From Sphagnum compactum (taxonomy: Eukaryota; Bryophyta; Sphagnopsida; Sphagnales), in NCBI GenBank assembly GCA_965153455.1, contig OZ234495.1, forward strand, positions 4,712,001-4,776,000: a stretch of 64,000 nt of DNA, given 5' to 3'. Shown one piece after another: positions 20,504-32,686 of the stretch; position 1 is the stretch's first letter; each line of letters starts with the position of its first letter. A model generated the notes under the pieces. That model had not been told where the DNA came from, made no database searches, and saw only the letters and a program-made list of their open reading frames with translations. The position numbers and the translations under genes are program-made.

Positions 20504-23500
20504 GTGGCGTTTCAAATGGCCCGGCCGAATTCACATCCAGAAGCTCACCAGAATGACGAGCAAACTGACTCTTTGGAAAATCCTGTTCCACAAAAGAATG
20601 CTCCAGTAGCATTCAATCAAGACACGTCGAAATCTGCACGTGAACATCGCAATCGCCTACAAAGAGAACGGCGTGCCAGGCAACGTACAAAGTCAACCGG
20701 GCCATTTGAAATGCCACAAGAGCGAAATAATCGTTTGCATCGAGAACGACGAACCGTACAACAAGCACCAGCACGTGCTTTGGCAGCTTTGGTGGCCTTT
20801 CGGCAGCACCCAGAAGCTCAGCAGAATGACGAGCAAACTGACTCTTTGGAAAATCATGTTCCACATATTAATGCTCCAGCACAATTCAATCAAGACACGT
20901 CGAAATCTGCACGTGAAGGTCGCAATCACCTCCAAAGAGAACGGCGTGCCAGGCAACGTACAGATTCGGCCGGGCCATCTGAAATGCCACAAGAGCGAAA
21001 TAGTCATTTGCGTCCAGAACGACGAACTGTACAACAAGTAGCACCACGTGCACAACCTTCTCTTGGCAATGACGCATTGCAATTTTCTACAGAGTCGGCC
21101 GGGCCATCTGAAATGCCACAAGAGCGAAGTAATCGTCTGCGTCGAGAACGACGAACCGTACAACAAGCAACAACATGTGCTTTGACAGCTTTGGTGGCCA
21201 TTCGACAGCACCCAGAAGCTCAGCAGAATGATGAGCAAACTGACTCTTTGGAAAATCTTGTTCCACATATTAATGTTCCAGCAAAATTCAATCAAGACAC
21301 GTCGAAATTTGCACGTGAAGGTCGCAATCGCCTACAAAGAGAACGGCGTGCCAGGCAACGTACAGAGTCGGCCGGGCCATCTGAAACGCCACAAGAGCAA
21401 AGTAGTCATTTGTGTGGAGAACAACGAATTGTACAACAAGTAGTACCACGTGCACAACCTTCTCTTGGCAATGACGCATTGCAATTGTTTGCAGAGTCGG
21501 CCGGGCCATCTGAAACGCCACAAGAGCGAAATAATTGTCTGCATCGAGAACGACAAACCGTACAACAAGCAGCAGCACGTGCACAGCCTTCTCTTGGGAA
21601 TGACGCATTACAATTATTTACAGACGAAGACGCGTCAGCCCCGGCACGATGGGATTGTGGAGAAATGGACACAATCTGTGGATTCTGCGATGCGAAAATG
21701 TGGATTAAAGAACGATTAGTAAAGTCGAGCAACAGCAACCCACAGTTTTCTCTGTGTTGCGAGAATGGCAAAATTTTATTGCCGAGTCTTCTTGCAACAC
21801 CGCAAGAGTTGGAAGTTCTTTTAACCAGCAAATAGAGAAGTGCCGTCAAATTTCGAGATAAAATTCGCATGTACAATTCGGTGTTGGCATTCACTTCGCT
21901 CGGTGCCAAAGTTGATGAGTTAGTAACAAGAGGCATTGGATCGTACTCCTTTCACATTCAAGGTGAGCTTTATCACAAAATCGGATCCCTGTGTCCTGCC
22001 GAAGGACAACGTCCACAGTTTGCACAACTGTACATTCATGATACGGAGAACGAACGTCAAAACCGCCATGCCGTTATGCCATTACTTGATCCAAAGACGT
22101 TGGATCAGTTGTTGACCATGATGTACAATATCAATCCCTATGTCAAAGTGTTCAAAATGGCAAGGGATATGATGGCAACAAAAGGTGCTCCCACGGATCT
22201 AAAATTGCGTCTCATTGCCTCTCGAACAAAGGATGCCCGCTGATACAATGTGCCGATGGCCGATGAAGTCGCTGCATTGATGGTAGGAGATGGTTCTGAG
22301 GCTGTAAACAGTCGTGACGTTGTCATTGCTCAACAAGGTGGCCCATTTCAGCTCATTTCCGAACTACATGTGGGATACATGGCTTTACATTATCCGTTGT
22401 TATTTCCTTACGATGAGGATGGATGGCATCTGAATATTCCACTCAATGGTGTTGTTTTGCAGGATGTTGATGCGGATTTGGATGAAGACCATGCGAAAGA
22501 ATTTGAGCATCATAGAAAGCATCACAATGTGACAATGGCCGAATTTTACGGTTATTGACTTCAACATCAAGGCACTGATGGCATTGCGTTGCTTCGGGGT
22601 GACCGGTTAAGGCAACAATACATTGTGGATGCTTATGCGGCTATCGAACAAAACCGCTTGAGGTATCTGCGCCTGAATCAAAAAAAGCTTCGTGTAGATC
22701 TCTATCAAGGCCTTCAGGATGCCATCGCTGCAGGTGACAATAACGCTGTTGCCATCGGACAGAGGATCATTCTGCCATCTTCTTTCACAGGAGGTCCACG
22801 TCACATGGTTCAGAATTATCAAGATGCCATGGCAATATGCAGATGGGCCCGTTGCTCGGATGCGTTTGTTACATTCACTTGCAATCCCCAATGGCCTGAG
22901 ATCAAGAGAGCGTTGCTACCTGGACAACAACCTCAGGATCAACCAGATTTGGTAACCCGAATGTTCAAAATCAAGTTGAAGGAGTTGATCAATGACATTC
23001 ATAAGAAGCATATTCTGGGACGCACGATTGCAGGAATCTATGTCATTGAGTTTCAAAAGCGTGGGCTGCCGCATGCGCACATTCTCATCTTCTTTGCCGA
23101 AGACTGCAAGCCACACACGGTCGAAGATGTAGACCGCATGATCAGTGCTGAACTTCCGAATCCAGAGACAAATAGGTTGGCCCACGAGACGGTTGCCAGA
23201 TGCATGATGCATGGTCCATGTGGAGCTGCATTTCCAAATGCCCCATGCATGGAAGATGGCAAATGCAAAAAACAATATCCACACAAGTTCCAATCCGAGA
23301 TAGTGATAGATGTAAACGAATATCCTATTTATCGACGCAGAGAAACGAGGCTCACAGTTTTGGTTCATGGCGTTGAATTGGACAATTGTTGGGTGGTACC
23401 GCACAATGTCTATTTGTCGCCAAATACGATGCGCACATCAACGTTGAGGTCTGCAACAACATTCGTGCAGTCACGTATCTATTCAAGTATGTTTACAAAG

Positions 23501-25920
23501 GACATGATCGTGCAACTGTTGAGATCTCACGCCAGAACAACAATGCCACCAAAGGAAATGTGGTCGAAGTCGATGAAATTAAAAAATATCTCGATTGTCG
23601 CTATGTATCTGCATCCGAAGCAGCATGGCGCATCTTCAAGTTTGATATGCATGAGCGATTTTCTGTCGTTGAGCGTTTGCAATACCATTTGCCCAATCAA
23701 CAAACGGTGTTGTTCAATGATGACGATGATGTGCAAGAAGTGGCAACACGGTCAGCCATTTCCAGAACGATGCTGACGGAATGGTTCAAAATAAACCAAG
23801 AATCGGAAGCTGCACGAAGCCTTACGTTCGATCAATTCCCTCAGCAATGGGTGTGGAATCGGAAGTTGAAGCGATGGACAATGCGCAAGAGAGGCTTTGC
23901 CATTGGTCGCATGTATTATGCACACCCGACATCGGGTGAACATTATTATTTGCGGATGCTGCTGAACTGCGTCAAAGGTGCCACATCCTACAAACATTTG
24001 CGGACAGTGGATGGCACAGAGCACGACACATTCAAAGATGCATGCATTGCAATGGGTTTGCTTGCAGACGACAATGAATGGCATCAAGCCTTGGAAGAAG
24101 CCAGTCTTTAGGCCCCAGGACAACAGCTGCGTGACATGTTTGCTTCCATGCTGATGTTTTGTGAGGTGACGAATCCCAGACAACTATGGGATGCACATTG
24201 GGAATCTTTGAGCGATGACATTGAGGCAATGACACGTCGCGAGCGTGATGATCCAGCTATTACCCTTTCTGAGGATGCACTAAAGGATCGCGCATTATAT
24301 GAGATCGATCAGGTTTTCATCCGCAACGGACACCGTCTGGAAGATTTTCCAACGCTTCCCAAGTCTAATTACGTCCCTCCTGTTCATGGAGGAAACCGAT
24401 TGGTCCAAGAAGAGCTGGCTTATGATCAGCATTCATTGACCATAGATGCAGACGATGCAGAAAACAGGCTCAATGATGATCAGCGCAACGCATACGAAAC
24501 TATTTTGAATGCAGTGACAAACAAACATGATAAACTGTTCTATGTGTATGGCAGTGGTGGAACCGGCAAAACATTTGTTTGGACAACGCTTCTATCCCGT
24601 CTACGAGGGCAAGGCAAAATCGTGCTTGCAGTTGCCTCATCAGGAATTGCATCTTTGCTACTTCTGGGCGGCAGAATCGCCCATTCAAGATTCAAGATTC
24701 CGATTAACCTGCACGATGAGTCGACTTGCAACATCACACAACAGATGAAAGTGGCTGAGCTGGTGCGTAAAGCTGATCTGATCATTTGGGATGAAGCACC
24801 AATGATGCATCGCCGAGCTTTCGAAGCTGTTGATTGGACCCTACGTGATTTGATGCAATTGGATGATGCACAGGCAACCGAAAAGATCTTTGGTGGGAAA
24901 ACCGTGGTCCTTGGTGGGGATTTTCGACAAATCCTGCCTGTTGTTCCCAAGGGAGGACGAGAAGACATTGTCAGTGCTTCGTTGCCTCGATCGCATCTTT
25001 GGCAACATGTTACGATTCTTCGTCTTCATATCAACATGCGAGTCATGGCAGCCAATTCTGAAGAGCAACGAAAGTTTGCCAAATGGGTGTTAAATGTTGG
25101 AGACGGCAGTCTTCCTGCCATTGCAGAAGAAGAAGGTGTCGATCCAGATTGGATCAAGATTTCGTCCCATATGAGGCTGCCAACAAAAGGTTGCAACTTA
25201 AGAAGATTAATTCGAACCATCTATCCGGATCACCAACACCACTCTGGAGATGCCATGTATCTTATGCAACGCAGCATTATGGCTCCCAAAAATAGTGACG
25301 TTGATGAAGTCAACAATGCAATTCTTGAATTGCTATCTGAAGAATTGCACACGTACCTAAGCGCAGATTCTTTGACTCCGACAGAAGAAGGTGCAAGTGA
25401 TGCTGCAGGAGTTTCAATGGATTCATTGTATCCGGTGGAATTTCTGAACAGTTTGCAATTCAGCGGTATCGCAAATCATAAGCTAGAACTCAAAGTGGGC
25501 GTGCCAATCCTTTTGTTGCGCAATCTCAATCAAGCAATAGGATTGTGTAATGGTACGAGGTTGATTGTCAAGAGATTGGGTCAACATGTCATTGAAGGGG
25601 AGATCATCACAGGGAACAATGTCGGCAAACGTGTGTTCATACCCCACATCATCATGTCCCCCTCCGGGACTGATTGGCCATTTGTTTTGTGTCGTCGTCA
25701 ATTTCCTGTTCGAGTGGCATTTGCGATGACAATCAACAAGAGTCAAGGTCAAACATTAAACAACGTTGGGGTATATTTGCCATCTCCAGTCTTTTCCCAT
25801 GGTCAGCTATATGTTGCTATCTCACGAGTCACAAGCAGTGCAAACATCAAGATTTTCAGCGGCCAGGGTCCGGATGGATACATGCGAAATGTGGTATATA
25901 AAGAGGTTTTGGAAATGTAG
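20504..25920 (+). pseudogene. Helitron Rep/PIF1-like helicase polyprotein, decayed
   Basis: One ancestral frame of about 1,800 codons. The first 20,504-21,610 encodes a repeat-rich, Arg/Gln-rich N-terminal region; a CCENGKILLPSL-type segment follows. The HUH nuclease motif PHAHIL (His codons at 23,072 and 23,078) and a Y-x3-Y region (YLFKYVYKG, from 23,476) form the rolling-circle Rep active site. The helicase part (24,136-25,920) has Walker A GSGGTGKT (24,550-24,573), Walker B IIWDEAPM, GGDFRQILPV and the C-terminal TINKSQGQT and HGQLYVAISR motifs. The frame is broken by TAG at 21,833, TGA at 22,241, TGA at 22,556, a one-base loss near 23,418 and TAG at 24,109. All four stops fit single C-to-T or G-to-A changes. 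The helicase segment alone remains open for 594 codons. The element can no longer supply the full protein itself. Confidence 0.92.
20534..21620 (+). repeat. In-frame tandem repeats in Helitron N-terminal coding region
   Basis: Units starting HPEAQQNDEQTDSLEN occur at 20,534, 20,807 and 21,209 (spacings 273 and 402 bp, both multiples of three). Sub-repeats with GPSEMPQER and RAQPSLGNDALQ occur several times more. All repeat lengths keep the frame, so the array expanded while the protein was still under selection or was tolerated. The repeated RNRLQRERRARQR segments are strongly basic, consistent with nucleic-acid contact. Confidence 0.9.
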
Positions 25921-25995
25921 TTTGTAGTTGTAATTTTGTAATATGTACCGACAAATACACACACACCTGTGCATTAGGCACGGGGTTCAAACTAC

Positions 25996-26836
25996 TTTTT
26001 GTGAATATCCATCCATCCTTCCGTCCCGTCATCCATCCAATCCAGCTGAAGGTATTCTCCTCCTGCTGCAGCAGCCACCCATTCTCCCCTTTAATGGAGT
26101 TTATATTATGTACAAACCCAGGAGGAATAAAAGACGACAACCCTCGGGTCCTACTTATGCACTCAAATGGGTCAGAGATGGAACCAAACCATTTTAGTGC
26201 GTAACCAACCTGTCCAGAATATTCAATGGGAGGAGGGAACCAAACCCAACCCATTCCAGTGCGTAACCAACCTGTCCAGAATGTTCAATGGGAGGAGGGA
26301 ACTAAACCCATTCCAGTACGTAACCAACCTATCCCAGTACGTAACCAACGTATCCGGAATGTTCGATGGGGCAGGGAACCAAACTCATTCGAGTGCGTAA
26401 CCAACTTATTCAGAATGTTCAATGGGGGACGGAACCAAACCCCTTTCGGTAATGTAACCAACTTATCCAGAATGTTGAATGGGGGGAGGGAACCAAACCC
26501 ATTCCAATAATGTAACCAACTTATCCAAAATGTTGAATGGGGGACGGAATTAACCTATCCAGAATTTTCAATCTCGACATTCACAGGTTTGAGGACAATG
26601 ATCAGGGCAAAATAATGGATCATTACATGATGTAATCTGTTGATTCAGCCCACTCTAGTTTGTTGTTAATATGCCCCCCAAAGATATTATACTCCAGTAA
26701 AATCTGCAAACTAATTTTTGGAAATAGATCTCTGGGCATTTTCATCATGGAATTGTGCCTGTTCTACCCCCAAGAATCATCAGTTTTATTTTATGTTGAT
26801 TTATTTACACACCTGTGCATTAGGCACGGGGTTCAA
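25996..26836 (+). mobile_element. Non-autonomous Helitron, second in tandem array
   Basis: It starts immediately after the CTAC of the preceding copy. It lacks the extreme 5' TATATAG sequence but carries catccatccttccgtcccgtc and the ATCCAGCTGAAGGTATT segment shared with the autonomous copy. It ends in the same hairpin (26,812-26,830) and GTTCAA, then passes directly into GGTAAAGGACGTCG of the next copy, so the CTAG and the next TATATA are missing at the junction. The interior is a minisatellite plus about 250 bp with no recognised gene. Confidence 0.7.
26199..26570. repeat. Minisatellite inside tandem Helitron, unit about 58 bp
   Basis: About seven units of the type GTAACCAACCTGTCCAGAAT, GTTCAATGGGAGGAGGGAAC, CAAACCCATTCCAGTGC, with one short unit near 26,322-26,343. 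Apparent open frames on the plus strand are repeat by-products. Confidence 0.85.
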
Positions 26837-27784
26837 GGTAAAGGACGTCGTGATCGTGAAACTTCGGGATGAAATGAAGCTTTCCATCCATCCATTTGTC
26901 ATCCATCTCGTCATCCGTCCCGTCATCCATCCAAACAGAACAAATATATGTTTTAAAAAGGGAAAAAACTAGAAAAAAAAAAAATAGAAAAACACTTTAA
27001 CAATTAGAAACTTTTTGTAAACACTTAAACATGAAACAAAAAAGGGAAATACAGTAAAATAATCTTAATAGAAAATTAAAAAATAGATGACCAAAAATGA
27101 GAAACAAAACAGAGAGCAAAAGAAAGAGAAAAAAAACCATACTTGAAAAAAAAATGAGGTTTGTCTTCTTTTTCCAAACTTCAAACCTGCATCTAATCAA
27201 ACAAAAATAAAAAAGTTTTTAAAAATTATTTTTATTATAAAACATATTAGAAACACTAGAATTTTTTTGGAAAAGAAAATAGAAAAAAAATAAATAAATA
27301 AACGCATAAAAATAGAAAAAAAATGAAGATAGACAAAATAAGAATAGAAAAAATTAAAACATGAAACAAACATTAAAAAAAAAAAGTAAAAACACAAAAA
27401 CTATAAAAAAGGAATGGAAACAAATGAAACAAGGAAAGGGAAATACAGTAAAATCATTTTAAAAGAAAAAGATTACAAAAAAGAAGAAACCAAATAAAGA
27501 GTAGAAAATAAGAAAAAATAAAACTTATAATAATGAAGAAAAACCCTACTTGAAAAAGAATGAGGTGTGTCTTCTTTCTCCAAACTTCAAACTTGCATTG
27601 AAATAAACAAAAATACAAAAGTGAAAAAGAAACACTTTATTTTTATTATACAAAATAATAATAAAAACAGAAAACACATAAAAATAAAAAATAAAAAAGA
27701 TAAAAGTTTTAAAAAAAAACTAAAACATGAACCAAACATTGCTGAAATAACACACCTGTGCATTAGGCACGGGGTTCAAACTAG
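26837..27784 (+). mobile_element. Non-autonomous Helitron, third in tandem array
   Basis: The 5' side is GGTAAAGGACGTCGTGATCG with one gggatgaaatgaagc repeat, catccatcc repeats and CATCCAAACAGAACAAATAT. The interior (26,941-27,734) is A-rich, non-coding, and the reverse complement of 2,353-3,196. The 3' hairpin at 27,754-27,773 is followed by TTCAAA and CTAG at 27,781-27,784. Poly-A/poly-T composition creates long but meaningless open frames here. Confidence 0.75.
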
Positions 27785-27993
27785 TTATATATAGTAAAGG
27801 ACGTCGTGGTCGTGAAGCTTCGGGGTGAAATGAAGCTTTCCATCCATCCGTCCGTCATCCATCTCGTCATCCATCCAAACAGAACAAATATATATTTTTA
27901 AAAGGGAAAAAACTAGAAAAACAATAAAAACAGAAAAACACTTTAACAATTAGAAATAACACACCTGTGCATTAGGCACGGGGTTCAAACTAG
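27785..27993 (+). mobile_element. Miniature Helitron (209 bp), fourth in tandem array
   Basis: It starts TTATATATAGTAAAGGACGT straight after the CTAG of the preceding copy and ends with the hairpin CCTGTGC, ATTAG, GCACGGG, then TTCAAA and CTAG (27,990-27,993) plus a T. It equals the preceding element with about 740 bp of A-rich interior deleted: both have CATCCAAACAGAACAAATAT and then an ACTTTAACAATTAGAAA word, after which this copy jumps to its 3' end. It is the best-defined complete copy in the window. Confidence 0.85.
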
Positions 27994-30900
27994 TAAGTTG
28001 ATAAACAACGAAGTCCACGTCAATGTAAGGAACCTTGATAGAAATAAGGCAATGTGCAACAACCTCTTAGAAGTTCGGGGATGAAAGAGGTGTTCTTATT
28101 GGTGTTGCAGTGCTAAATCCACAGTTTTAAGTTCTTGTGACCTGGACTCAATCTTGCACCCTTTTGTTCAATCTGACACAAGAATTGGACCATGGATTTG
28201 AACCAAATTGTCGTGCAAGGTGTAGTGCGTGGACCATGGTGTTGTGGAGACAAAATCACTCGCTGTATGCAAGAGTGCATTATTGAATATTAATATAACA
28301 CATTGTGTCCACACATGGCTAGTCCTTGATCAAACATAGTTAACCATAACAAGTGAACTATGGAAGCTTTTGTATTGAATTGACAATAGAATAGACCATG
28401 TTACCATGTTATGCTGCAATACTTTCACAAAATACACATAATTAATTTAGCATCATGGCCAATGAAATGGTAGGAATGAATGTCCACTATGAATTCAATG
28501 CTGATGTGTGTTTTGTTCTTTGTCATCAATGCTAGGTATGGATGGGATGATGAACAATATATCCCACAATTTGTGCCCCTGCAATTAGGCTAGGCCAAAA
28601 TTCCTGAAGAACATAGAAATTCTTTGCAACCAACGAGGAGAGCCAATTACATGCACCTTGGAGGGGGGCGGGGAAGGGGAATTTGGATTTCTATTGATGT
28701 GTTCCCAAGCTCCCAACATGTGTTCTCGAGCATGTTCCCAACAGCACCTTATTTTATCCCATATCCTTTGCCTTAAGTTCTACTATTGTATATTAGCAGC
28801 CCAAAAGGAGGAGACTGCAATATAACTATTTTGGGACTATCCAAACCTCGATTAAATCTTTTGATGATGGGCTAACCAAAGATGCCCATCAAAAGAAAAA
28901 AGTTTGAACTTTGGCGTCCCTGTAACTTGATGGAATTACCTACGGAATTATTTAAGGATTTACTTATAAGATTTAATAATTTAGTTTGGTTATGTGAAAG
29001 TCACACACACCATGTGTTTAGTCTTTCTTTTGGTTAGTTTATGTGAAAGTCACACACACCATGTGTTTAGTCTTTCTTTTGATTAGTTTATGTGAAAGTC
29101 ACACACACACCATGTGTTTAGTCTTTCTTTTGATTATTTTATGTGAAATCATATGGGGAACCATGTGGTATATTAACTTTATGAAATTTCTTAATTAATT
29201 TCCTTTTGGATAGTATATAAGAGGGTGTTTGTGACCTTGAAAGGGGCCTTCACTTGATAGAAAGACTTTTGTGGGATGAATGCAAAATTTGTTGGAATAA
29301 GAATTGTGAAGGGATTCGAGCTTTTGATTTTAAATGGTTTTGATGTTTTGTTCATGGTAGGAGAATGGTGTGGCATACTAGTTATGCATAGACAATAGAA
29401 GGGTGAGAAAATAGTTGTACAACCAAGAACATAGATTTCCATAGCTATGTAATAAACATACATAGTTTCGGTCCTAAACCCGTTTTTGTTCTACATCCCC
29501 ACAACTAATTAATATGAGTCACACTATACTCAAAATTGTCCTTCTTCACAGATTTGTCAAGTTTTGCCACATTACTTCAAGATTATGTGATTAGGGGTTG
29601 TGCAAAACCCAAAAGCAATTGCATCCATGTTGTAAACGGTACATAATCGACCAACTATAATTCCTGATTTAACCATCTACTTCACAAATTATGTCAATGT
29701 TGGTGTGGTGACCATTCTTTCCCCATATGACTCGGGTTGCTAAAACCCATGCACTGTGGTCTTAAAACAATGAGCAGGCATTGTGTCTTGGAATGGTAGT
29801 TTGTTCAAATGCCAGATTAGTTTGACAAAACATGAAGCCTTTTTGCTTTGATCAAAATCCCTCCAAACTGATATGACTGTAAAATGGTTCCTCTGATTTT
29901 GGTGTTGTGCATCATCTGATGGGTAACCGTACATTTTGCCCTCCACTGATTTGTGGTGTACAATTTTTGAGTGTGTTTAGATGCATGGAGCTGCTGATTT
30001 CTGATCTATAACAAAGGCATGTATTAATGTGTATTCAAAAGAAAAAGAAGACAGTTGCATGGGATCCTTGGTGGGATTTCTTTTGCTGGCAGGTTTTCTG
30101 GAAGGTTTTGAGGGGTGGGGTTTGAAGGCTTGGCTACTGGTTTTTTGGGATTCTCTCTTATTTCAGGTCTGATTTTCAAAGGATCCTTCCTGATGGGGGT
30201 GAATGTAAATTTGGAATCAAAGAATGAAAAGTTCAGGTTTTCATGTCCAGTGAGTGCATGTATGTTGCTCAGAATACTCTTTGGGGTTTGGGAGCAGTTA
30301 GACAATGTGAGCGAGTTGGTGAGTGATGAGAAGCATGTGACAATCTTTGAGTGTCTCTGCTAAGAAATCCAACCAGCCCGTTTTTGTACTTTTGTAATAA
30401 TGCGCTACAATCAACAATATACCACCTGGGAGTGTAGCTCAATATTGCTCTGCTCCTATGAGCAATACTTTAATTTACAATTGAAAGTGATAAGCAAGAT
30501 AAGGTCATAAGCTTACTGGGTCAGTAGAGAGAGATGAATGGCCAATTCCAACAGGCATCTAGCGCACTATCATTGCTATGTGTTGGTGCAAGAGTTTGTT
30601 TGGAATGCGCAAGTTCACGGTCACCTAGTGAGTACATGTGTTTGATTTGATGTAGAAGGACATCTAGACCAGTGAATTTTTTCTGGCCAACTGGTGGAAA
30701 ATTGCATAAAAAAATTGCATCAGAAGAATATTTTGCTGCAGATTCTTAAAACTTTCGCCAGAATTGATCACGCCTAAGAAAAAGAGTTAGGCACATTTCT
30801 ACTGCCAGGCAGGTATTGTGGCCAGTTTTTCCTACTGTTTTGATAGTTTTCTCAAGGCTTCTCAGCATCAATCGCTAAATCTATATGGGATGTTTATCAC

Positions 30901-32686
30901 CAGTGCTAGTGTTGACCAGCCCATCACCGATCGTCTGCCTACGATTGACTACTTATTTATATCTTCATAGTAGGTCCTTCATTTTGAGTGATTAAAAATA
31001 TTATGGGATCGCTACCTCAAGCTCTAAAAATCATCTTTGAAGTGCAAAAGGAAAAGGATTAATGAAAAAATAACAAGAAGAAAAATAAGCTTTCTAACTT
31101 ATGAAAAATGTTTTTTTTGTTTTTTTTCTCTTTTTTGACCCCTCCTATTTTCAAACCTCATAACTTTCTTATTTTTTATTCATAACTTCATAATGATTTA
31201 AAGTGTTGTAGGAGGGTCACCTGAAGTTCTACAAATCATCTTTGAACTCTAATAGCAATAGAACAACATACATTGGAAACTTGCAGAACCGTCTGGGAAC
31301 TTGATGGAAACACATTGGGAAAACCAAAAAATACAACCCCCTCCCCAAAAGAAAAAACTTTAAGCCTCTTGGATGTAGGCTACATCACCTCATCCATTGA
31401 GCAGAATTTCTCTTCCTACAGTTGCTTGTCGCCATTTTCAACCTTGGCTACCTAATGGCAAGGAAATAAAATTGGGAGCCTTATGTGAGCACCCCCAAAG
31501 TTCAGTTTTTTTGTTTTTTGGTGATGGGCTTCTTTGATTGGTCCACCATAAAAAAATGTGATCAGGCTTTGGGCACTCCCAAAATATTGTAAACTTCTCA
31601 TGTGGGCTCTCTGTATAGGTTATAAAAGGAGAAATTTTGGGCAAAATATATGGGACAAAGTGTAGTGCTATTAAAGACCTTGTTGGGAACTTATTGGGAA
31701 CAATAATAAATGACCATTGAGACCTTGATGGGAATATGATAGAACCATTGAGAACAGAAAATTCCCATTATATGCATTTGAAAGACCAATTGACCTAAGA
31801 AACTTTGGGTGGAAGGCCGAGTCTCACCCAGGTGACAATCATGCTTCCAAAACCGCCTCATGAGCTAGGTTCCCTCCAATTGTCTGGTTCTAGTTTTTCA
31901 AGAGAATCTTTAGTTGGGGTTACAACTTCTTCTTTTGGGTTGAATTTGAGAGAACCTCAAGTTCCAGTCTCAGGAAACTAAATTTAAATGATATAGCCTC
32001 GGGTCCAGTTCCAGACTCAGTTCTTCACATTGTTATACTTCCTATTCCCAATCTTCAAAACAAAATCCTAAGCCCCAAAACAAATGCAATACTATCTAAC
32101 TAGCTATTGAAAAATTGTATTACCAATATATAAAAATGATGACCTGTACAAAACTATATGACCATACCCACCATATTTATTTATTTATTTATTTATTTAA
32201 ATATTTTATATTTGAAGGATGTTCCAAAAAAACATTTGCAGCTAGTAGCTCAAATTGCAGGAACATTATCTGCACCTATTTGCAGCTTGTTTCTTTTGAC
32301 AAGGATGTGATGTCCACTAACTAGGTTGTGTAGAATTAGGTTTCATGGGCCGACAGGCCCGGTGGTTGCTCATAAATGAGGAGTCGTGTTAGAAAAGCTT
32401 GGCAAACATCACAGCATTAGTCAAGATTATATCTCAGCAATAGCAAATCAAGCAATTACAACTGCTATATATCCATATGCAAAGTCAACTGAAAAATGCT
32501 GAGGTGATTTCAGAGAATATGAGCTTGGCTGTGAGATATGATAAACAGCAGAGGATTTGATTGTGATCTGCAAATCTCCAGGAAACTTTTGCAAATCCTC
32601 AGAACAACTACATGCCTATCCCCACACCCCCTCCCTAGACATGGCTTGAATTCATTCCCCAGAATTCCCAAGTGTATTACTAAAAA
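27994..32686. other. Intergenic, no gene recognised
   Basis: 4.7 kb of AT-rich DNA. I find no protein family, RNA gene or transposon end. A CAGTTCCAGACTCAGTTC-type GGTTC/GAACC-rich patch lies near 31,950-32,020. Short open frames (for example 29,740-29,946 minus and 30,115-30,363 plus) have no recognisable content. Confidence 0.4.
28991..29150. repeat. Tandem repeat, 49-51 bp unit
   Basis: TATGTGAAAGTCACACACAC units begin at 28,991, 29,040 and 29,089, with a degenerate fourth at 29,140. Units are nearly identical, so the expansion is young. Confidence 0.9.

Larger units (their letters stand above)
19443..25995 (+). mobile_element. Formerly autonomous Helitron
   Basis: The 5' end reads TACATATAGTAAACGACGTT with GTGGTCGT and catccatcc repeats. 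The 3' end has a perfect 7-bp hairpin (CCTGTGC, ATTAG, GCACGGG, 25,966-25,984), then GTTCAAA and CTAC at 25,992-25,995, where sister copies have CTAG. Between them is a single decayed Rep/helicase coding region. The 1 kb before the coding region (19,500-20,500) has no recognised gene. The last ~45 bp are shared with the minus-strand element ending at 32,687, and the 5' subtype (catccatccagtccagctgaaggtatt) with the element that follows at 25,996. Confidence 0.8.

Noticed and set aside
20640-21608. Several overlapping open frames on both strands in the Helitron N-terminal repeat
   Set aside because: They are frame shadows of the repeated RERRARQR-type coding units; only the main frame continues into Rep and helicase.
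29740-30363. Small open frames on both strands, coding-like at first sight
   Set aside because: No recognised motif, no splice partners and no paralogue in the window; insufficient to call a gene.
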